A DNA stretch of 64,000 bases from Chlorokybus atmophyticus (GCA_009103225.1 RHPI01001737.1:62001-126000); one strand, 5' to 3'. Counted from the first letter of the stretch, positions 46,925 to 59,191 are shown. Program-made: numbers and translations. Notes: generated by a model not told the origin, from the sequence alone.

Positions 46925-49088
46925 GCATTGTACAACATCACGTCAACCAAGCAGTTGTGTGCTATGCATACCCGGTCCAATAGCTGCGCGACTACAACAT
47001 AGACCATTAAGGGGACAGATATGCATTATACAACATAACGTCAACCAAGCAGTTCTGTGCTATACATACCCGGCCCGGCAAATCTTCATATTGCAAATTT
47101 GCATGCGAATTTGCATGCTGCATGAACTGATCATGAGCGGCGGCGACAGTCTTAGCCCACGCATTAAACTGTGGCGTGTGGAACAGATCGTGGTCACAAA
47201 TTGTTGAATTTGTGCAGCCGTATGTGGTACCGTCGCGCAGTTGAACAACCTCGTTGCGCATGATGGAGACATCATCCTAATAAGCAATACACAAGACTCA
47301 CGGATTGCACTTGTTGACAAACATATACACATGCTTACCTGTCCGATGACATCTCGCAGATAGTCCAACATGAGAAGATGCTTGTATGCAGCATAGGCTC
47401 GCACCTCGTTGGACCATTAAAGCAGCTGCAGGAATGCATGTGTAAAGCGTGTGCCAACATCAATACAATGCAACACTTGGCTGCATGTTGCAAAGCAAAC
47501 ACCTCTTACAGTGAGCAACTTATATGCAAAAGAATCCAACAGAAGGTACCTACATGACAGAGGCAAGATGCTCCTCCAGCTGCGGGAAGATGCACTTACG
47601 GATGTTGTCGGGTAAGGGCGACCGGGCCAACACATGCTTATGCTCGTGACATTGATGCCTATAACTTGCTATTACAGCACAAGTATCCACGTGGAGCTGT
47701 TTCACATAGGATTTGTTGAAGTGCTCGTTGTTCCACCGCCCATTCTGCTTGATGCCCTCCTCACTTGCCTTATGAACTCAGTGCTAAGTTGTGCACATCA
47801 AGAGAATGGCACAAAATAGTGCAAACTCACCCGGCATTCATGGCTTGCTGACTCGCTTCTTTGCGCGGGGCATGTACTTTGGCGCGGCCGGTGACGATGC
47901 CACCTGTTTTGATTGCTTTGCAGGACTTCAAGTATTGCTGTTTGTAACTGATAGCCTTTTTCAGTCCTCTCACCCGGAAACAATGGCTCACCATACCTGG
48001 ATACATTAACAATTAAGCATTGTATGCAAGCATGGTGCTATGCGCATGCCCTACTAAGATTGTCGTGATTTAAAGGAAGGGAATGGGCGTTGCGCGATAT
48101 AGTACTTGTGGAAGAATGTGCATGCCACCGCATTGTGCATGTCGCACAATGCGCTACCGTTCACATTGGGATTTCAATGTCGCAACCCTCCGAAGTATTC
48201 AACATTGCCATTATGCACACCAACATAGTGAGATGGTTGTAACAAGTTGTACATGATCAAAGCCCAAACCTTGCACGAAATGCAAATGCACACCTTATTC
48301 ATCTTGCCATTACGCGATACAAAGCAGAGTATCACGCCTTGATCAGGTCCCAAGCACTCCGTCCCCGCATCATACTTGTACAGGTCGCATTATTCTGCTG
48401 CCCTGACAACATCACTGCACGATAGACAAGTAGGACGCATTGCCAGATCCAATCTGCTCATGCACGAAGCAGCTACCAATGTTGACGGTAACACTCCTCT
48501 TGATATACAATGTCTACAAGTTTGCAACGCCGCAACATTGCAGAGTGCATAACAGTTACCGAGCTCTTAACGCAGCGGCTTGCTTCGCTATGTTGGTAGT
48601 GTTTGCACTTTTGTAAAGCCAATACTCGTTCATACTCTGATACTGAGCAGGTGTGTAACTTTTTGCAGCCGCCCCAGCTAACCGATTCTTAAACTCCTTA
48701 TTGATATAAGCAGGTCATACTGGTGTCTTCAAGACAAGCATCAACCTTGGTGCAATTAAAATGACACTTACGGTTTGGCAGTCTCTGATATACTTTGCCG
48801 TCCGGTTCGTAGGATTCATTGAATGATGGGGATGCTGCGCAAGTTATTTGGTATGGTGCCATTGCCGTCTCGCATTGCCCGGTCTTTTGCGGCGTCCTGC
48901 AAACTCTTCATGCAGTTCTCCAACTTGTTCCATGCCCACTCGTGATGCTCAGTCATGAAGCGTTCCACAGTGCTTGCTTCAATGCGAATGGACAATTGAT
49001 GGCAAGTGCACCACTCCTACGGTTGTTCTATGTGTAAGACATTAAGATCCATAACAGTTAGCACTTGCTGTTGCAACAGCAAGTAGAC

Positions 49089-49120
49089 TTGTAATGCTAG
49101 GCAATTGCCTAGCATTACAA
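49089..49120. repeat. perfect 32-bp palindrome
   Basis: TTGTAATGCTAGGCAA is followed directly by its reverse complement, between two exon-like blocks of the Crypton-like element. Confidence 0.95.
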
Positions 49121-49658
49121 CTCTATACCTCATACAATCGCAGCCTCGCTAATATTTCAAACCAGTACAGGCCAGGCGTTCATGTTGTTTTCGCTTCAAA
49201 ATGTTGGTCATTGTTGGCACGCGTGGTGCAGAACTGGGGGATGGAGGCATCCCGCGCTCCTCTGTTTCTTCATCTTCTTGCTCGCTGCTCCTATTGACCT
49301 GCAACGATAGATGGCATCAAAAGTTGTCCTGCAGTACAAGACATTATACCACAAGGCAAGGCTTGCCATGAACGCTTACTTGTATGCCGCCAGCCATGGT
49401 TGCCAATGCCGCCAAAGGCAAAAACACAGAAGATGCATTTAATGCAGATTGCTTGGTCATTTGTGTCGACAGCGCTTGCGCATTTGTTGAGGTGAAAGCA
49501 GGCGCAATGCGCAATGGAGAGAGACTTGAAATCTCTCCATCGTAATGCCCTCTGTTTAACAACTTTGCAACCGTCGCAAATTCAATGCCATCCCCAAAAG
49601 CCTCGGACACGTGTAGCCCTTGCAAGCTGCTTAAGAATCTCACATGATGCAAAGCCAT

Positions 49659-51737
49659 GCGTCAGGCTTTAATGCTGCATTTAATGCATTGCAATAGTTA
49701 GCAATTGGTGCAGCAAGTGCAAATACACCTACACATTCAACACAATGCATGCGCAATAGTTGCAGCTCTACACACGTACAGAAGAAACGCAGTAGCTGCT
49801 ACTGCAGACACATTTCACACGCTTATGCTGAACAGCTCCGCAATCGCAGACACAAGTGCACACAACTGTTTGCTGACTTGTTTGAAGCCTGTGCGCGCAA
49901 ATGTTAAAGCCCACTAGTCAACCTTCAGTACGCCTTGCATGACCTACACCGCAGCATTTAGGACTTCAAGGACTGAAGTTGACACCGCAACACATGCAGG
50001 CAACTGCTGCCACAATAGTTGGCTTGTCGCAGCAAGTACCTGACTTGCATGCTGGCTGACAAAGCTCCTCTTTGCTGACTCCGCCGCTGCGCCACCCTGT
50101 CATCTGTAAAGCACAAGTTGACCATCAGGGCATGCTGTAGGCTCCGAGCAGCCGCTGACCAAACGAGACATATGCACGCATTTTTAAACAGTTTTATCGT
50201 TGACAAGCACACAAGCGCACAACGCTGCTGCTGACAGTCACACGCCTATGCTAAACGCACACATAAGAGACACAAACATGCACACAACGCTGTCGCTCTG
50301 AAACTTTTAATGCTAGTGCAGAGTCCCATGCCACACACGCACCCCCACACATAGACACACACTTGAGACCAACACACACGTACGCACAGATAAGCATCGT
50401 ATCAATCAACGAACTGATGAACAGCACAAAAACAAGGGTTAAAACACATTAAACTAACCAGTGCCGCCGATTCATTTACACCCTAACCCTAACCCTCTAG
50501 CCACTACCCACTAATGGGTACATTATCACCATGGATGGCTCCGCCGCCGCCACTTTCTCCTCCTCTCCCGCCGCCAGCAATGCCGCGGCCGCTGTCAGCA
50601 ATGCCACAAAGTAGAATTGCTGATATCAGAGCGTCAGGAGGAGCTTGGTATTAGTAACTTACTATTGATATCCGAGCCTTAAGAAGCTCGATATCAGTAA
50701 CACACAACTGTTATTAAACATGGTTAGGTTAGGGACTTATTACGTCCCATATACTGACCGATCGATAGACACGCTGAGCGTCTCAGCCACACATAGCACA
50801 CCGTCTCCAGAAACGTTTTGGAGGTAAGCATACGGTACGACCTCTAGCGTTTAAACGTCGCCATAACCACTAAGCCACGAGTGCACGTACCGGTAGGGAT
50901 GTTAAATCATATATTTTGCAACGTGCCGACGACCGCTGACGATTGCCGATTAATATGCCCATAAGCTGAGCCCTTGCAGTGCATGCTATAAACATGCATA
51001 GGTTGTATTAGTATCACTATATGGAAAATCAATATTGGATGGACATCAATGGACATCCGCAACTCGGCGGCTTTCAGGGTAATTGAAATACACAATTTAT
51101 CGGGGGGGCTGTCCAGATGTGCCGGTGATCTTATTAGGAGCTGTCAAGACAGCCTGTTTTTACGAATAAAAACATGTATATGTCTATATGCATATATATG
51201 TATATGTGCATACATTTATGTGTATAGATATACATGTACACATACATATACATTATCCGGTGATGCGCGCGTCGAAAGGATCATATGAATTACAATACAA
51301 ATAATGAGATAGATTTCATGACGTATACATACATCAATGTATGTCACAAGAACATGTCTATAATATTCGCAACTTCGTGCACATGCAGTTATGATTTTCA
51401 TGATAACTGCACAGATAGCCCCTTACAGCTTATTAATAAATGACTGACAGCCCTGGCTGTCAATTAGCCGCCGACTGTTTGCGGCTGTCCACATGTCGGT
51501 GAGCATTTTCCGACAGTCGGGGCGGAAGTTAACATGGACCAGCAAGTCACTGGTCCGTGCCGCACCATGTGTGGTACCCAACAGACCGGGTACGGTACGC
51601 GACAACAACCGCAAGGCCGCGACCTTACCTGGTCCGCATCTAAGAACCAGTGTGGCTGACTGGTCCGTGCCCCGAACGTGCCAGGAACGATCCGTCGCCC
51701 GGACCTGGCAGTCCTGGCCCGGGGTCCGTGACAGGAT
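49659..51737. other. intergenic, no gene recognised
   Basis: Mixed-composition DNA. 50280-50400 is rich in CACACA. 50480-50496 reads ACCCTAACCCTAACCCT, a telomere-like word of under three units. 51160-51260 is TATG-rich. A GC-rich block at 51480-51735 has a 115-codon frame with no motif I recognise. Confidence 0.5.
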
Positions 51738-52213
51738 AGAGTCTACCCCCGCTAAGAGACTTCGTTTCAAGGGAATAACTCCGCTAATAGCATAGAATAT
51801 GAGATGACCAAACGTTTTACAGGCAAATATGGGTGCCTAAGAGAATATGCTTAACCGCGAAGAGCATATTTTTATGTCATGTAATTCTCGCAAATTTTAG
51901 TGAGCGATATTCCAAGGTCGGGGGAGTAGTGCGTGACGGGTGTAGCATAACGCGTGACGCGCGTGATGAATATGGCGTGATGGTTGAGGTGTGACGCGCA
52001 ACTAACGTGACGAGCGTGATGACGCGACGGGCGTGGCATTTTACGCTTGATGCAATGGGCGTGATCGGCGTGATGAAATCGCGCTTGAAGCATATTTATG
52101 CTCTTAACACCCAAGAGCATAATATGCTCTTGGACGTCAAGAGAGTAACCCCGCCAAGAGCATAAGATAGCGGAGGATAAACAGTATGCTCTTAAAGGGG
52201 GTAGACTGTATCT
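51738..52213. mobile_element. possible MITE with 24-bp terminal inverted repeats
   Basis: GATAGAGTCTACCCCCGCTAAGAG near 51735-51760 is matched on the other strand by the end near 52190-52213 (GATACAGTCTACCCCCTTTAAGAG), with four differences. Words AGAGCATA and ACTCCGC/ACCCCGC recur inside both arms. The element is short, non-coding and flanked by no clear target duplication, so it is a candidate only. Confidence 0.4.
51928..52078. repeat. degenerate GCGTGA minisatellite
   Basis: Repeated words GCGTGACG, GCGTGATG and GCGTGGC, spaced irregularly, in the middle of the possible MITE. Confidence 0.7.
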
Positions 52214-53280
52214 GGTTTCGAATGTCAAACCATGTTCACGAAGTGCCAGTGCACGCCTAGAGTGCCGCTATAGGAATGCATGCACGGGCAGGACATGTGT
52301 GCGACTTCTTTATGTGCGGCGTATTAAAATATGCGCTGTATATACCCTTGTAATGCACGTCATGCTGTCGTGTGGCTTGGAGAATTGAAAGGCAGTTGTT
52401 TCCTGGTATCCTGGAAGTCCTCGTCGATTGCAAAATCATGAAGCCTTGCAATTTGTGATTATTTCAGCCAACATTGCGACTACTGTGCTACTGTGCATGT
52501 GTGCCAGACATCAGTACTAATTGATCTACTCACAGTCAGCACACGCGGTTATGCTTAAGCCCCCATGCAATTTCGTTGAGGCGTTGTCAATTGCACAATT
52601 CACTCATAATGTATGATACAGCTAATACCACATGTGACGTATCCAGTTGCATTGCTTGCTCAATTCTGGATTAGACAATCCTTGCTGTCTTCCGCAGATG
52701 TAACGACTGCCTGCCCATAACCACCCATTGATACAACTTGTACATCAAGTGCCGTTAGCATCGCCTTTCTCACATGTATGACAACATATGCATGATGTCT
52801 TAAATGTGCCGCATCCGTGTCCTAAGGTTGTGACTAACCGTGCAATTGTTGTTGTGCGGTTCTGCTGTTTCCTCCTGCAATAGTTGCATAAGTAGGTAAG
52901 GCAAAGCCACATGTGTGCTGAACGTGGCAGTTTGGTTGGATGCCACGTCACGTGGTAGCTTCATAAAGTAATGTACGCTTTTTATACTGTTATAATTGGG
53001 CTGTTTTATAACCTTGCAAGCATCCTCTTGATTTGATTGTCTATGGCTTTGCAATGAGCCTTTTGGTTTGCTTATCACTCGGAAGTACCACTAAGCAGGT
53101 ACAGCACAGTTGATGCAATGAGGGTGGTATTCCAGGTCATGAGGTGGTAGACGTGGTGTCACTTGAGTGCAGCAAGTCGAACATTGCAATCACGCTGAGT
53201 ACATTTGTGTGGCTATATATATAATCGGACATCCCCATTGTGGAATGTGCTGTATCCAGCAATACATTGATTTACACTAC
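52214..53280. other. intergenic, no gene recognised
   Basis: Immediately left of the LTR retrotransposon. No coding frame with a motif, no strong repeat. Confidence 0.5.
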
Positions 53281-53617
53281 TGTCATGCCAAATACCCTCG
53301 CATGCCAGTCCTCCTCGAGCATGCATACATCCAGCCCTGAGCCCGGGCTACCAGCATGAAGACCGCGCGCGCCCTAGCCTACTATAAGCTACCTCGTATT
53401 TCATGTAGCATGTAGCTAAGGCTACTCTACAGACCTTTCTGTAGGAACCGCGCATAGCGATGATCAGTTTGAAATCTATTATTAACTCTTGTGCTGTATC
53501 AAGTCCTAGGGGATTTTTGTAATAGCATATGGCCTCGATGTGACCGTTGCCTAGTGCCCGCGTGGCACTGCACAGTCAAGATTTAACATGTATAAATAGG
53601 AAGTCATGTCACTAGAC
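53281..53617 (+). repeat. 5' LTR (right boundary beyond this point)
   Basis: Begins TGTCATGCCAAATACC and aligns with 63666-64000 all the way to the end of the window. The matching 3' copy is truncated there, so the true LTR end, somewhere right of 53617, cannot be placed. Confidence 0.9.
53591..53598 (+). promoter_or_regulatory. TATA box of the LTR promoter
   Basis: TATAAATA in the 5' LTR; the 3' LTR has TATAAGTA at the same place. Both are embedded in a well-conserved stretch. Transcription would start a few tens of bases downstream. Confidence 0.55.
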
Positions 53618-54174
53618 TCGCTGGTGACACTCTGAGTGAGTACTAAGAGTAGAGACTCTAACTTCGAGAGCTTGTAAAGCGACTTGAACTAGAAGCGCAC
53701 CTTCCCGATTGCCAAGGACTGCCTTACCATGTGAGACACAGTGTATGCTCTTGTGCGTTGTGCTTGTTATTGCTGTGAGCTTGGTGGTGGTGTGTTTGCT
53801 GCATCAGTCAGAACATAGCATCTCTGAGTTGCTTGTTCATTCACCTCACTTAGTAGTGTAATACATCATCCACTCATGCAAAGAACTGTGTATACAGCAC
53901 AACTTATCGTAGTGGCTTGTTTACTCACAGTGTCACCCTCTTTGCTCAAGTGAGAGTGTCGCATTCTGCATCAGATAGTGCAGTCTGTACCTGGGGATAC
54001 ATGTCCGTGCATTCGTTATTATGGTCATCACATGCTGCGCACACAAGCAGTGGTGTGGTGATTGGTAGCAGCATCAAGACAGACAGCAGAGCACAAACAT
54101 TCTACCCTGCATACACTTTCACCTGTGGACTAGCTGTATGAGCAGGCCCACCTCCTTCTGTTGAATAGACGAGG

Positions 54175-56163
54175 GTGACCTCAGCAGCTGGAGCCCAACC
54201 TCCAATGTCCCCTACGAGCGGACTAGCGACGGGAGCAGCGATTGCAGCAGCAGAGGCTCGCATTCTGTCTCCGGCTTCACTCCGTTCCGGTCTACTCCTC
54301 GCCATCGAGCTTCCCCACTATCGTCCGACAGCGACGACTACGAGATGGAGTCTTCCAGCTCAACAACATCCCTGCGCTTCTTCGATGTGCGGGCACCACC
54401 TCGCCGGACGAATTCATCATCGAGTTTCATTGAAAGATGCGACAGCAAGCGCTGAAGACCAAAGACTGGTCAGATGAGATTTCTTTCCACATTGCTGCTC
54501 GGTATCTAGACCATGACGCACACGATGTCTGAAAGTCTGTTGCTAAACTGCATTGAGTTGATGGCTATGGCGAGCTTGCCAGCACCATAGCATCTGCGTC
54601 ACTGCATAATCCAACACCCGTCGTCCCACCTGCCACTCCAGCTGCAGTCACCGGCTTGTCCATAGCTGCAGCCATTAACAGGGCAGACGAGGAGGAGCTT
54701 AATTACTTTTATAAATTGATAATCTCAACTTGACCCCGCAGAGATTGAGACCAAGACGATCGCACGACGGGCCCCAATCTTGGACCGGTCTGCTGCTCTC
54801 TTTAAAGAACATCGTGTTGCATCCGTTAAGGTGGGCACGCCTCTACCTCTGGCAACACCTGACTCTCGTGCGGGAGGCAGTGCTTTCACCCTCAGGTCAG
54901 TTGCACTGCGCGCACCAGCCATCACTATAGGTGCTGCCATCTCTGACTCCCCACTCAAGGACCTGGACACTGCACTTCGGCGCACCTTCCCACCTCAGAC
55001 TACTAGTAAAATGGAGGAGCTAAGACGGTTTTGATGCAAGCCCAGCAAGGACGCGCTACGCATGTACTTCATACTTGAAGGGCTGCTAAAGGACACCTCG
55101 TCACTGACTACAAGATCGTCAGTGACGAGGCTGCAGTGGTGTATGTCAATGAGTTGGATGCCACCCTGAGCGAGTCGGCGCGCCTGACCCTAAATTACAG
55201 CAGGCCCCTTGGCTACATAGTCAAGAAAGCTTTCGAGACTGCACAAGCCATCCACAAGCGCTTGGTGTATGAGAAGGCAGTGCTGGACACCAACCGCAGT
55301 GCCTCACGGTCTGTAGCCAGCACAACTACTGAGCCTCCTCACCGCGAACGTGGCCGGAGCGCTCCACCAGCATGCGACAAAGGGAAACGGTCAGCTCATA
55401 CTGCTTTGCCTGCCCCTAGGGGCACAGGCCTGTGCTGTATCATCGCTGTAGACGGCATGGGCACTACAAAAAGGAGTGCACCAAAGAGTACTCAACCCTG
55501 GTCTGTGACTGTCACAAGACGGGTCACTTGAAGTCAGTCTGCTGGCTTAAATCCCGTAAGTTGAGACCTGCCAACAGTTACAGCAACAACTACTCTGGTG
55601 GCTACAACAGCAACAACACTGGAGGCCACAACGGCAACAACTTTGGTAGCTACAACAGCAACAACACTGGAGGCCACAATGGCAACAACTCTGGTGGCTA
55701 CAATTGCAACCACACCAAAGGCCATAACAACAACAATTATGGCAACGCTCGCAAGGAAAAGCAAGGCTATAGGGGGAAGAATCGCCCTCCTCAGCGCAAG
55801 GGACTGGAAGGACGTCCACGCGCTGCTGCTGTTGCCATCAAGGCTTCAGCCAACCCGCCAGCTGATGACCATATTGCTGCCCTCATTGCGCGTATGGCAC
55901 GCTTGGAGGAAGAAAGGGAGCAGGACTATCGCGCCTGCTATTCTGCCCAATGGGCACGAGGGACACAAGCACTCCGTCACGCGTTCAACCATCCCGACGA
56001 GCACGAAGAGAAGCCGCAACATCGTCAGCAGCTACCTCCTTTAAAGCCACCAGTGGGGCTGCATCAGCAGCAACAGCCATACCGGCTACGACGTCGACTC
56101 CGTTACTATCAGCAGCAACTACTTCAGTTGCACAAGGAGTTGGTACATAAGTGGGCACTGTGA
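54175..56163 (+). pseudogene. gag: gag of the retrotransposon
   Basis: Broken into several frames. Recognisable blocks are DEFIIEFH (54400), KMEELRRF and KPSKDALRMYFILEGLLKD (55010-55090), YVNELDATLSESARLTLNYS and KKAFETAQAIHKRLVYEKAV (55140-55290), and a nucleocapsid part from ~55432 (YHRCRRHGHYKKEC, then CDCHKTGHLKSVC), where the second knuckle has C-x-C-x4-H-x4-C spacing instead of the canonical CX2C. After it comes the Asn/Gly-rich repeat. Codes for the capsid/nucleocapsid that packages element RNA. Confidence 0.75.
55575..55748 (+). repeat. Asn/Gly-rich coding minisatellite in gag
   Basis: Units of about 30-33 bases built on AACAACACTGGAGGCCACAA and GGTGGCTACAACAGCAA, giving repeats of the type GGHNGNN/GGYNSNN directly after the zinc knuckles. 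Probably an RNA-binding or condensate-prone tail. Confidence 0.85.
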
Positions 56164-58442
56164 CGCCAACACTGGTGAGCACAATGGCAACAGCCACTGC
56201 TGTCACCGATTCTGCAGCAGTTATTCGCACCGGTCCCGCTTCAGCTGCAGGACCACCTGTATTAGCGAGCGTTGAGACCACTCTTGCGCCATTGACCAGG
56301 ACTATTGCAACCATTGCCAGTATCATCGTCGAGTCCGCTGCCACTGCAGCGACACGCGCAGTTACGTTGCCCGCCCTCGACACCACTCAGGCTGGCCCGC
56401 GAGGTCAGCAAGCTGAGCTCGCATGGGAGACCATCATACGTGGAGCAGATCCCACTACCATTGCTTTTGGGCGAGGAGGAGAGCGCACCACGCGCATTGA
56501 ACGCAGTGATCACGTCTTCCCCTGCCTGTATATCACACCTTGCCAGAGCATACCCAGCGGCAACTAGAGGATAAAATCCTCGCCGGCACGGTGCCTTCCA
56601 TGCGAGACCGCGTCGTTGTGGTCAGAACACCTGTTGTGCTGAAGTTGGCCCTGCAGCTGTTCTGGATTTTCCATGCCAGCATGCAGACTGCGCCACGCCA
56701 GCCCGCAAAAGGCCGTCACGAGCCTCAAGGCCAAGATAGCTGAACACGTATTAAGAGCGGCAACCTAACGTGCAGCAACACATGAGTGATGCAGTTGACA
56801 TGCCTTTGTGTAGCGACAAAGCACTGAGACCCCTCAGTACTTTTCCGCTTCACGAGCGCTACACTGCTCTGGAACAAGCGTTCTCTTGGCGGCAGGACCA
56901 AACTGCAGCCATCAATGCACGAGCGCAAGCCCTTGCTGCTGCTATTGAGATGCGTTGACAAGCCTAAACATGCACATGTGTGCACACCACCCAACACCAA
57001 CGCCAAGAGGTTGCAACAACAAGACTAAGACCATGCATTGCCATCATGTCCGCGGGTGTTATACCCGCTAGGAATACACCTATCTACTCTAAAAGCCACC
57101 ACGTTCGCTACACTTACTTAAATGCTGCGTTTTAAAAAGCATCTTGTATCTACTTTCAAGGGCTATTTACCAAGCTCTAGAACGCCCAAATCGGTGCAGT
57201 AACCACCGAGTTATGACGATTCTTGTGCCTAAAAGTCGCCAGACTCCGGACTCGAGTCCGCGCCTGGAACCTTCAGGCGCCCAGCACTTTCGACTTGAGT
57301 CCTCGCCTAGAGCCTTCTTGCGGACATTCCTATTCAGAGGGCAAGCTGACCGTCCGCCTAAATGTAGGAATATCTCCAACAGCTGCTTGCGCTTCCGTTC
57401 CTCAACCAGCAATCGCTGGCCCATCGTACAACACGACACCTCTCGCCATTGAGCCCGACATTGACCTGGCGAGAGCGGTGGCCCAACAAACCAGGGGGTG
57501 ATTGCCCCGCTGCTACCCGCCTTGGTGGAAGATTTGCCTGACGATTAACGAGATCCAGGGAGAGGCTACCTTACACCACAAGGGTGTACACAATGGGATG
57601 GAGCAGGCTCAGTTGGAGAACAGCAAGGTCGCACTGCCCTGTTGCAACAAGCAACCATGCTACATCGACAAGAAGGCATCGGCCTGAGTCAGATGATGGG
57701 GATGCGAGAAGGTGGCAATGCTGCGCGAGCGAGACTAGTGACTTAGCTAGTCGCCAATCACCCCGCAGTCCATTTGTTCGCAATCGGCACATGATTGTTA
57801 TGGTTGGACGCCTTCCTTCGCTCGCTATGGCAAGCCTATGACAAGGTGGCCTCATCAGCCGCTGACGCCTTGGGAAGAGCTCAAGAGGCCATACTGAGGT
57901 TGCCAGGAGTGGAAGTAGGGGTGGTCAACGGCAGGTGGGATGCCTACATGGCAGGGATCCCAAGGGTTTTCACCATCACCCGCGACATAAGAGCGCGGCT
58001 CTTGCGCGCAGTATATCTTCAGCCCATGCCTCAGAACCATCGCTGAAGTGACGTGGTCAACAATCCAACAGCCACATGGGAAGGTACACTGGTTTTGGAG
58101 GCGGCTCATGCTTTACGCTGGACTTATGTGGAAGAGCAGGCTGCACGGGAGGCGGGCCTACAAACACCCGGTCCTTCAGGGTTTCCCCCACAGCCACTAG
58201 CTATGCTGCCAGGTATGACCCCCGCCACACAGAGGCGCAATCCCCCTGCGCCTCAACCAGGGCAGCCACAGGCAGCACCGCCAGCACCTAGGCCGCAGCG
58301 GGTATACCAACAGCCAAGACAAGGACGGCTCGAGCCAGGCCACGGACAAGGAGGTTCTCAAGACCTAGCCGGTCGAGGGGCGCTTGCCTTGCTGCGCTCG
58401 ACGGCACCGGAGGAGACTGCAGCAACAGTCACCCCACGCTAA
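56164..58442 (+). pseudogene. unassigned coding remnant between gag and protease
   Basis: Several plus-strand frames with protein-like composition: 56770-56958 (LHERYTALEQAFSWRQDQTA), 57795-58046 (DKVASSAADALGRAQEAILR, ITRDIRARLLRAVYLQPMP) and 58053-58442, a Pro/Gln-rich segment ending in basic residues. The middle part looks like a second helical capsid-type domain followed by a disordered nucleocapsid-like tail. I cannot match it to a family. It could be a gag extension or a nested gag from another element. Confidence 0.4.
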
Positions 58443-58487
58443 CGCTACCGACGGTTCAAGCGGCTGCGCATCAACGCCAATGCAGCC

Positions 58488-59123
58488 ATGATTGCCAACA
58501 AAGGCAAGAATGTTACCATCAACAGGCGAGCACCCAAGCGCGTGATGCTAGACTCTAGAGCCCAGCCTATCACCATTGGGCGCTACCTCGCACGCAACCT
58601 CGGCATTACAAGCGCTGAGCTAATGCCATGTCCATACGTGTTCGATACAGCAACCAGCAACCGCAATAAAGTGATTGGCATCACCAAGCAGGCCCTCTGC
58701 ATTTGCTTGAAAGGGCTGGACCCTTCCCACAACACCGTAATATTACCGAAGTGTGTGGTCACCTACGCGGGATCCCTCGACCTGCTGCTGGGACAGGACT
58801 TCAACTTTTCTGTTGGCATGGGGCTGGACTGCTGGACAGAGAAGGCATGGTTTCGTCCCCATTGGGATGAGGAGGATGGAGAGGTGCAAGGATACCTGCC
58901 TCTTAAGCTGGTGGCTCGCACGCGCTCTCACCAAAAGTCAGCTGCAATAGCCACCTATGGGTCGGCTTTGACAACCACTGACAGGTTAGCAGCGATAGTC
59001 CACAACCCAAACCAGGGCTCTCCTATCCCATATGAGGTCCAGGAGGATGCTATTATAAATTGGCCCAACAGAAACCATCTAAACGCCGTTGACGTGCAGA
59101 AGGGGTCGCACACTTTTTACTGA
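58488..59123 (+). pseudogene. retroviral-type aspartic protease
   Basis: Frame with VMLDSRAQPITIG at 58542-58580, where family members have D-S/T-G-A. The Gly codon reads AGA, so the active-site turn is Asp-Ser-Arg. The C-terminal DLLLGQDF (58780-58805) is the second signature. The frame ends at 59123 shortly before the methyltransferase; a one-base shift in the T run at 59113-59118 would join them, so a continuous pol polyprotein is inferred. Confidence 0.75.
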
Positions 59124-59191
59124 CCAGACCACAGCTCACTGCACGGTTCTCTCTCTACAAGGACCAAGCTGCAGTTCAGGAGCAATACCAG

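Larger units (their letters stand above)
46178..49658 (-). mobile_element. decayed Crypton-like tyrosine-recombinase transposon
   Basis: Minus-strand exon-like blocks follow one another in the order of a Crypton-type protein. There is an N-terminal block (49658-49384), then a helical region (EWCTCHQLSIRIEAS, ERFMTEHHEWAWNKLENCMK). A core follows with MNEYWLYKSANTTNIAKQ, SRLDLAMRP, DLYKYDAG and LCFVSRNGKMNK (48390-48290), then VWALIMYNLLQPSHYVGV and GLRH plus a stop (48270-48080). Next are KVHAPRKEASQQAMNAG (47870), GRWNNEHFNKSYVKQL with the presumed catalytic Tyr (~47720) and LPDNIRKCIFPQLEEHL. The C-terminus carries a GCR1-type domain. At least two in-frame stops and one frameshift mark it as inactive. 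Cryptons lack terminal inverted repeats, and none were found. The assignment rests on motif order, not on alignment. Confidence 0.6.

Noticed and set aside
50480-50496. Telomeric repeat
   Set aside because: Fewer than three CCCTAA units in the middle of a contig; no array.
51423-51770. 115-codon minus-strand frame in a GC-rich block
   Set aside because: No recognisable motif, many Arg/Ser from GC-rich repeats, and next to a repeat element.
53617-54000. tRNA primer-binding site of the retrotransposon
   Set aside because: The LTR end cannot be set because the 3' LTR is cut off, and no clear TGG-tRNA complement was seen.
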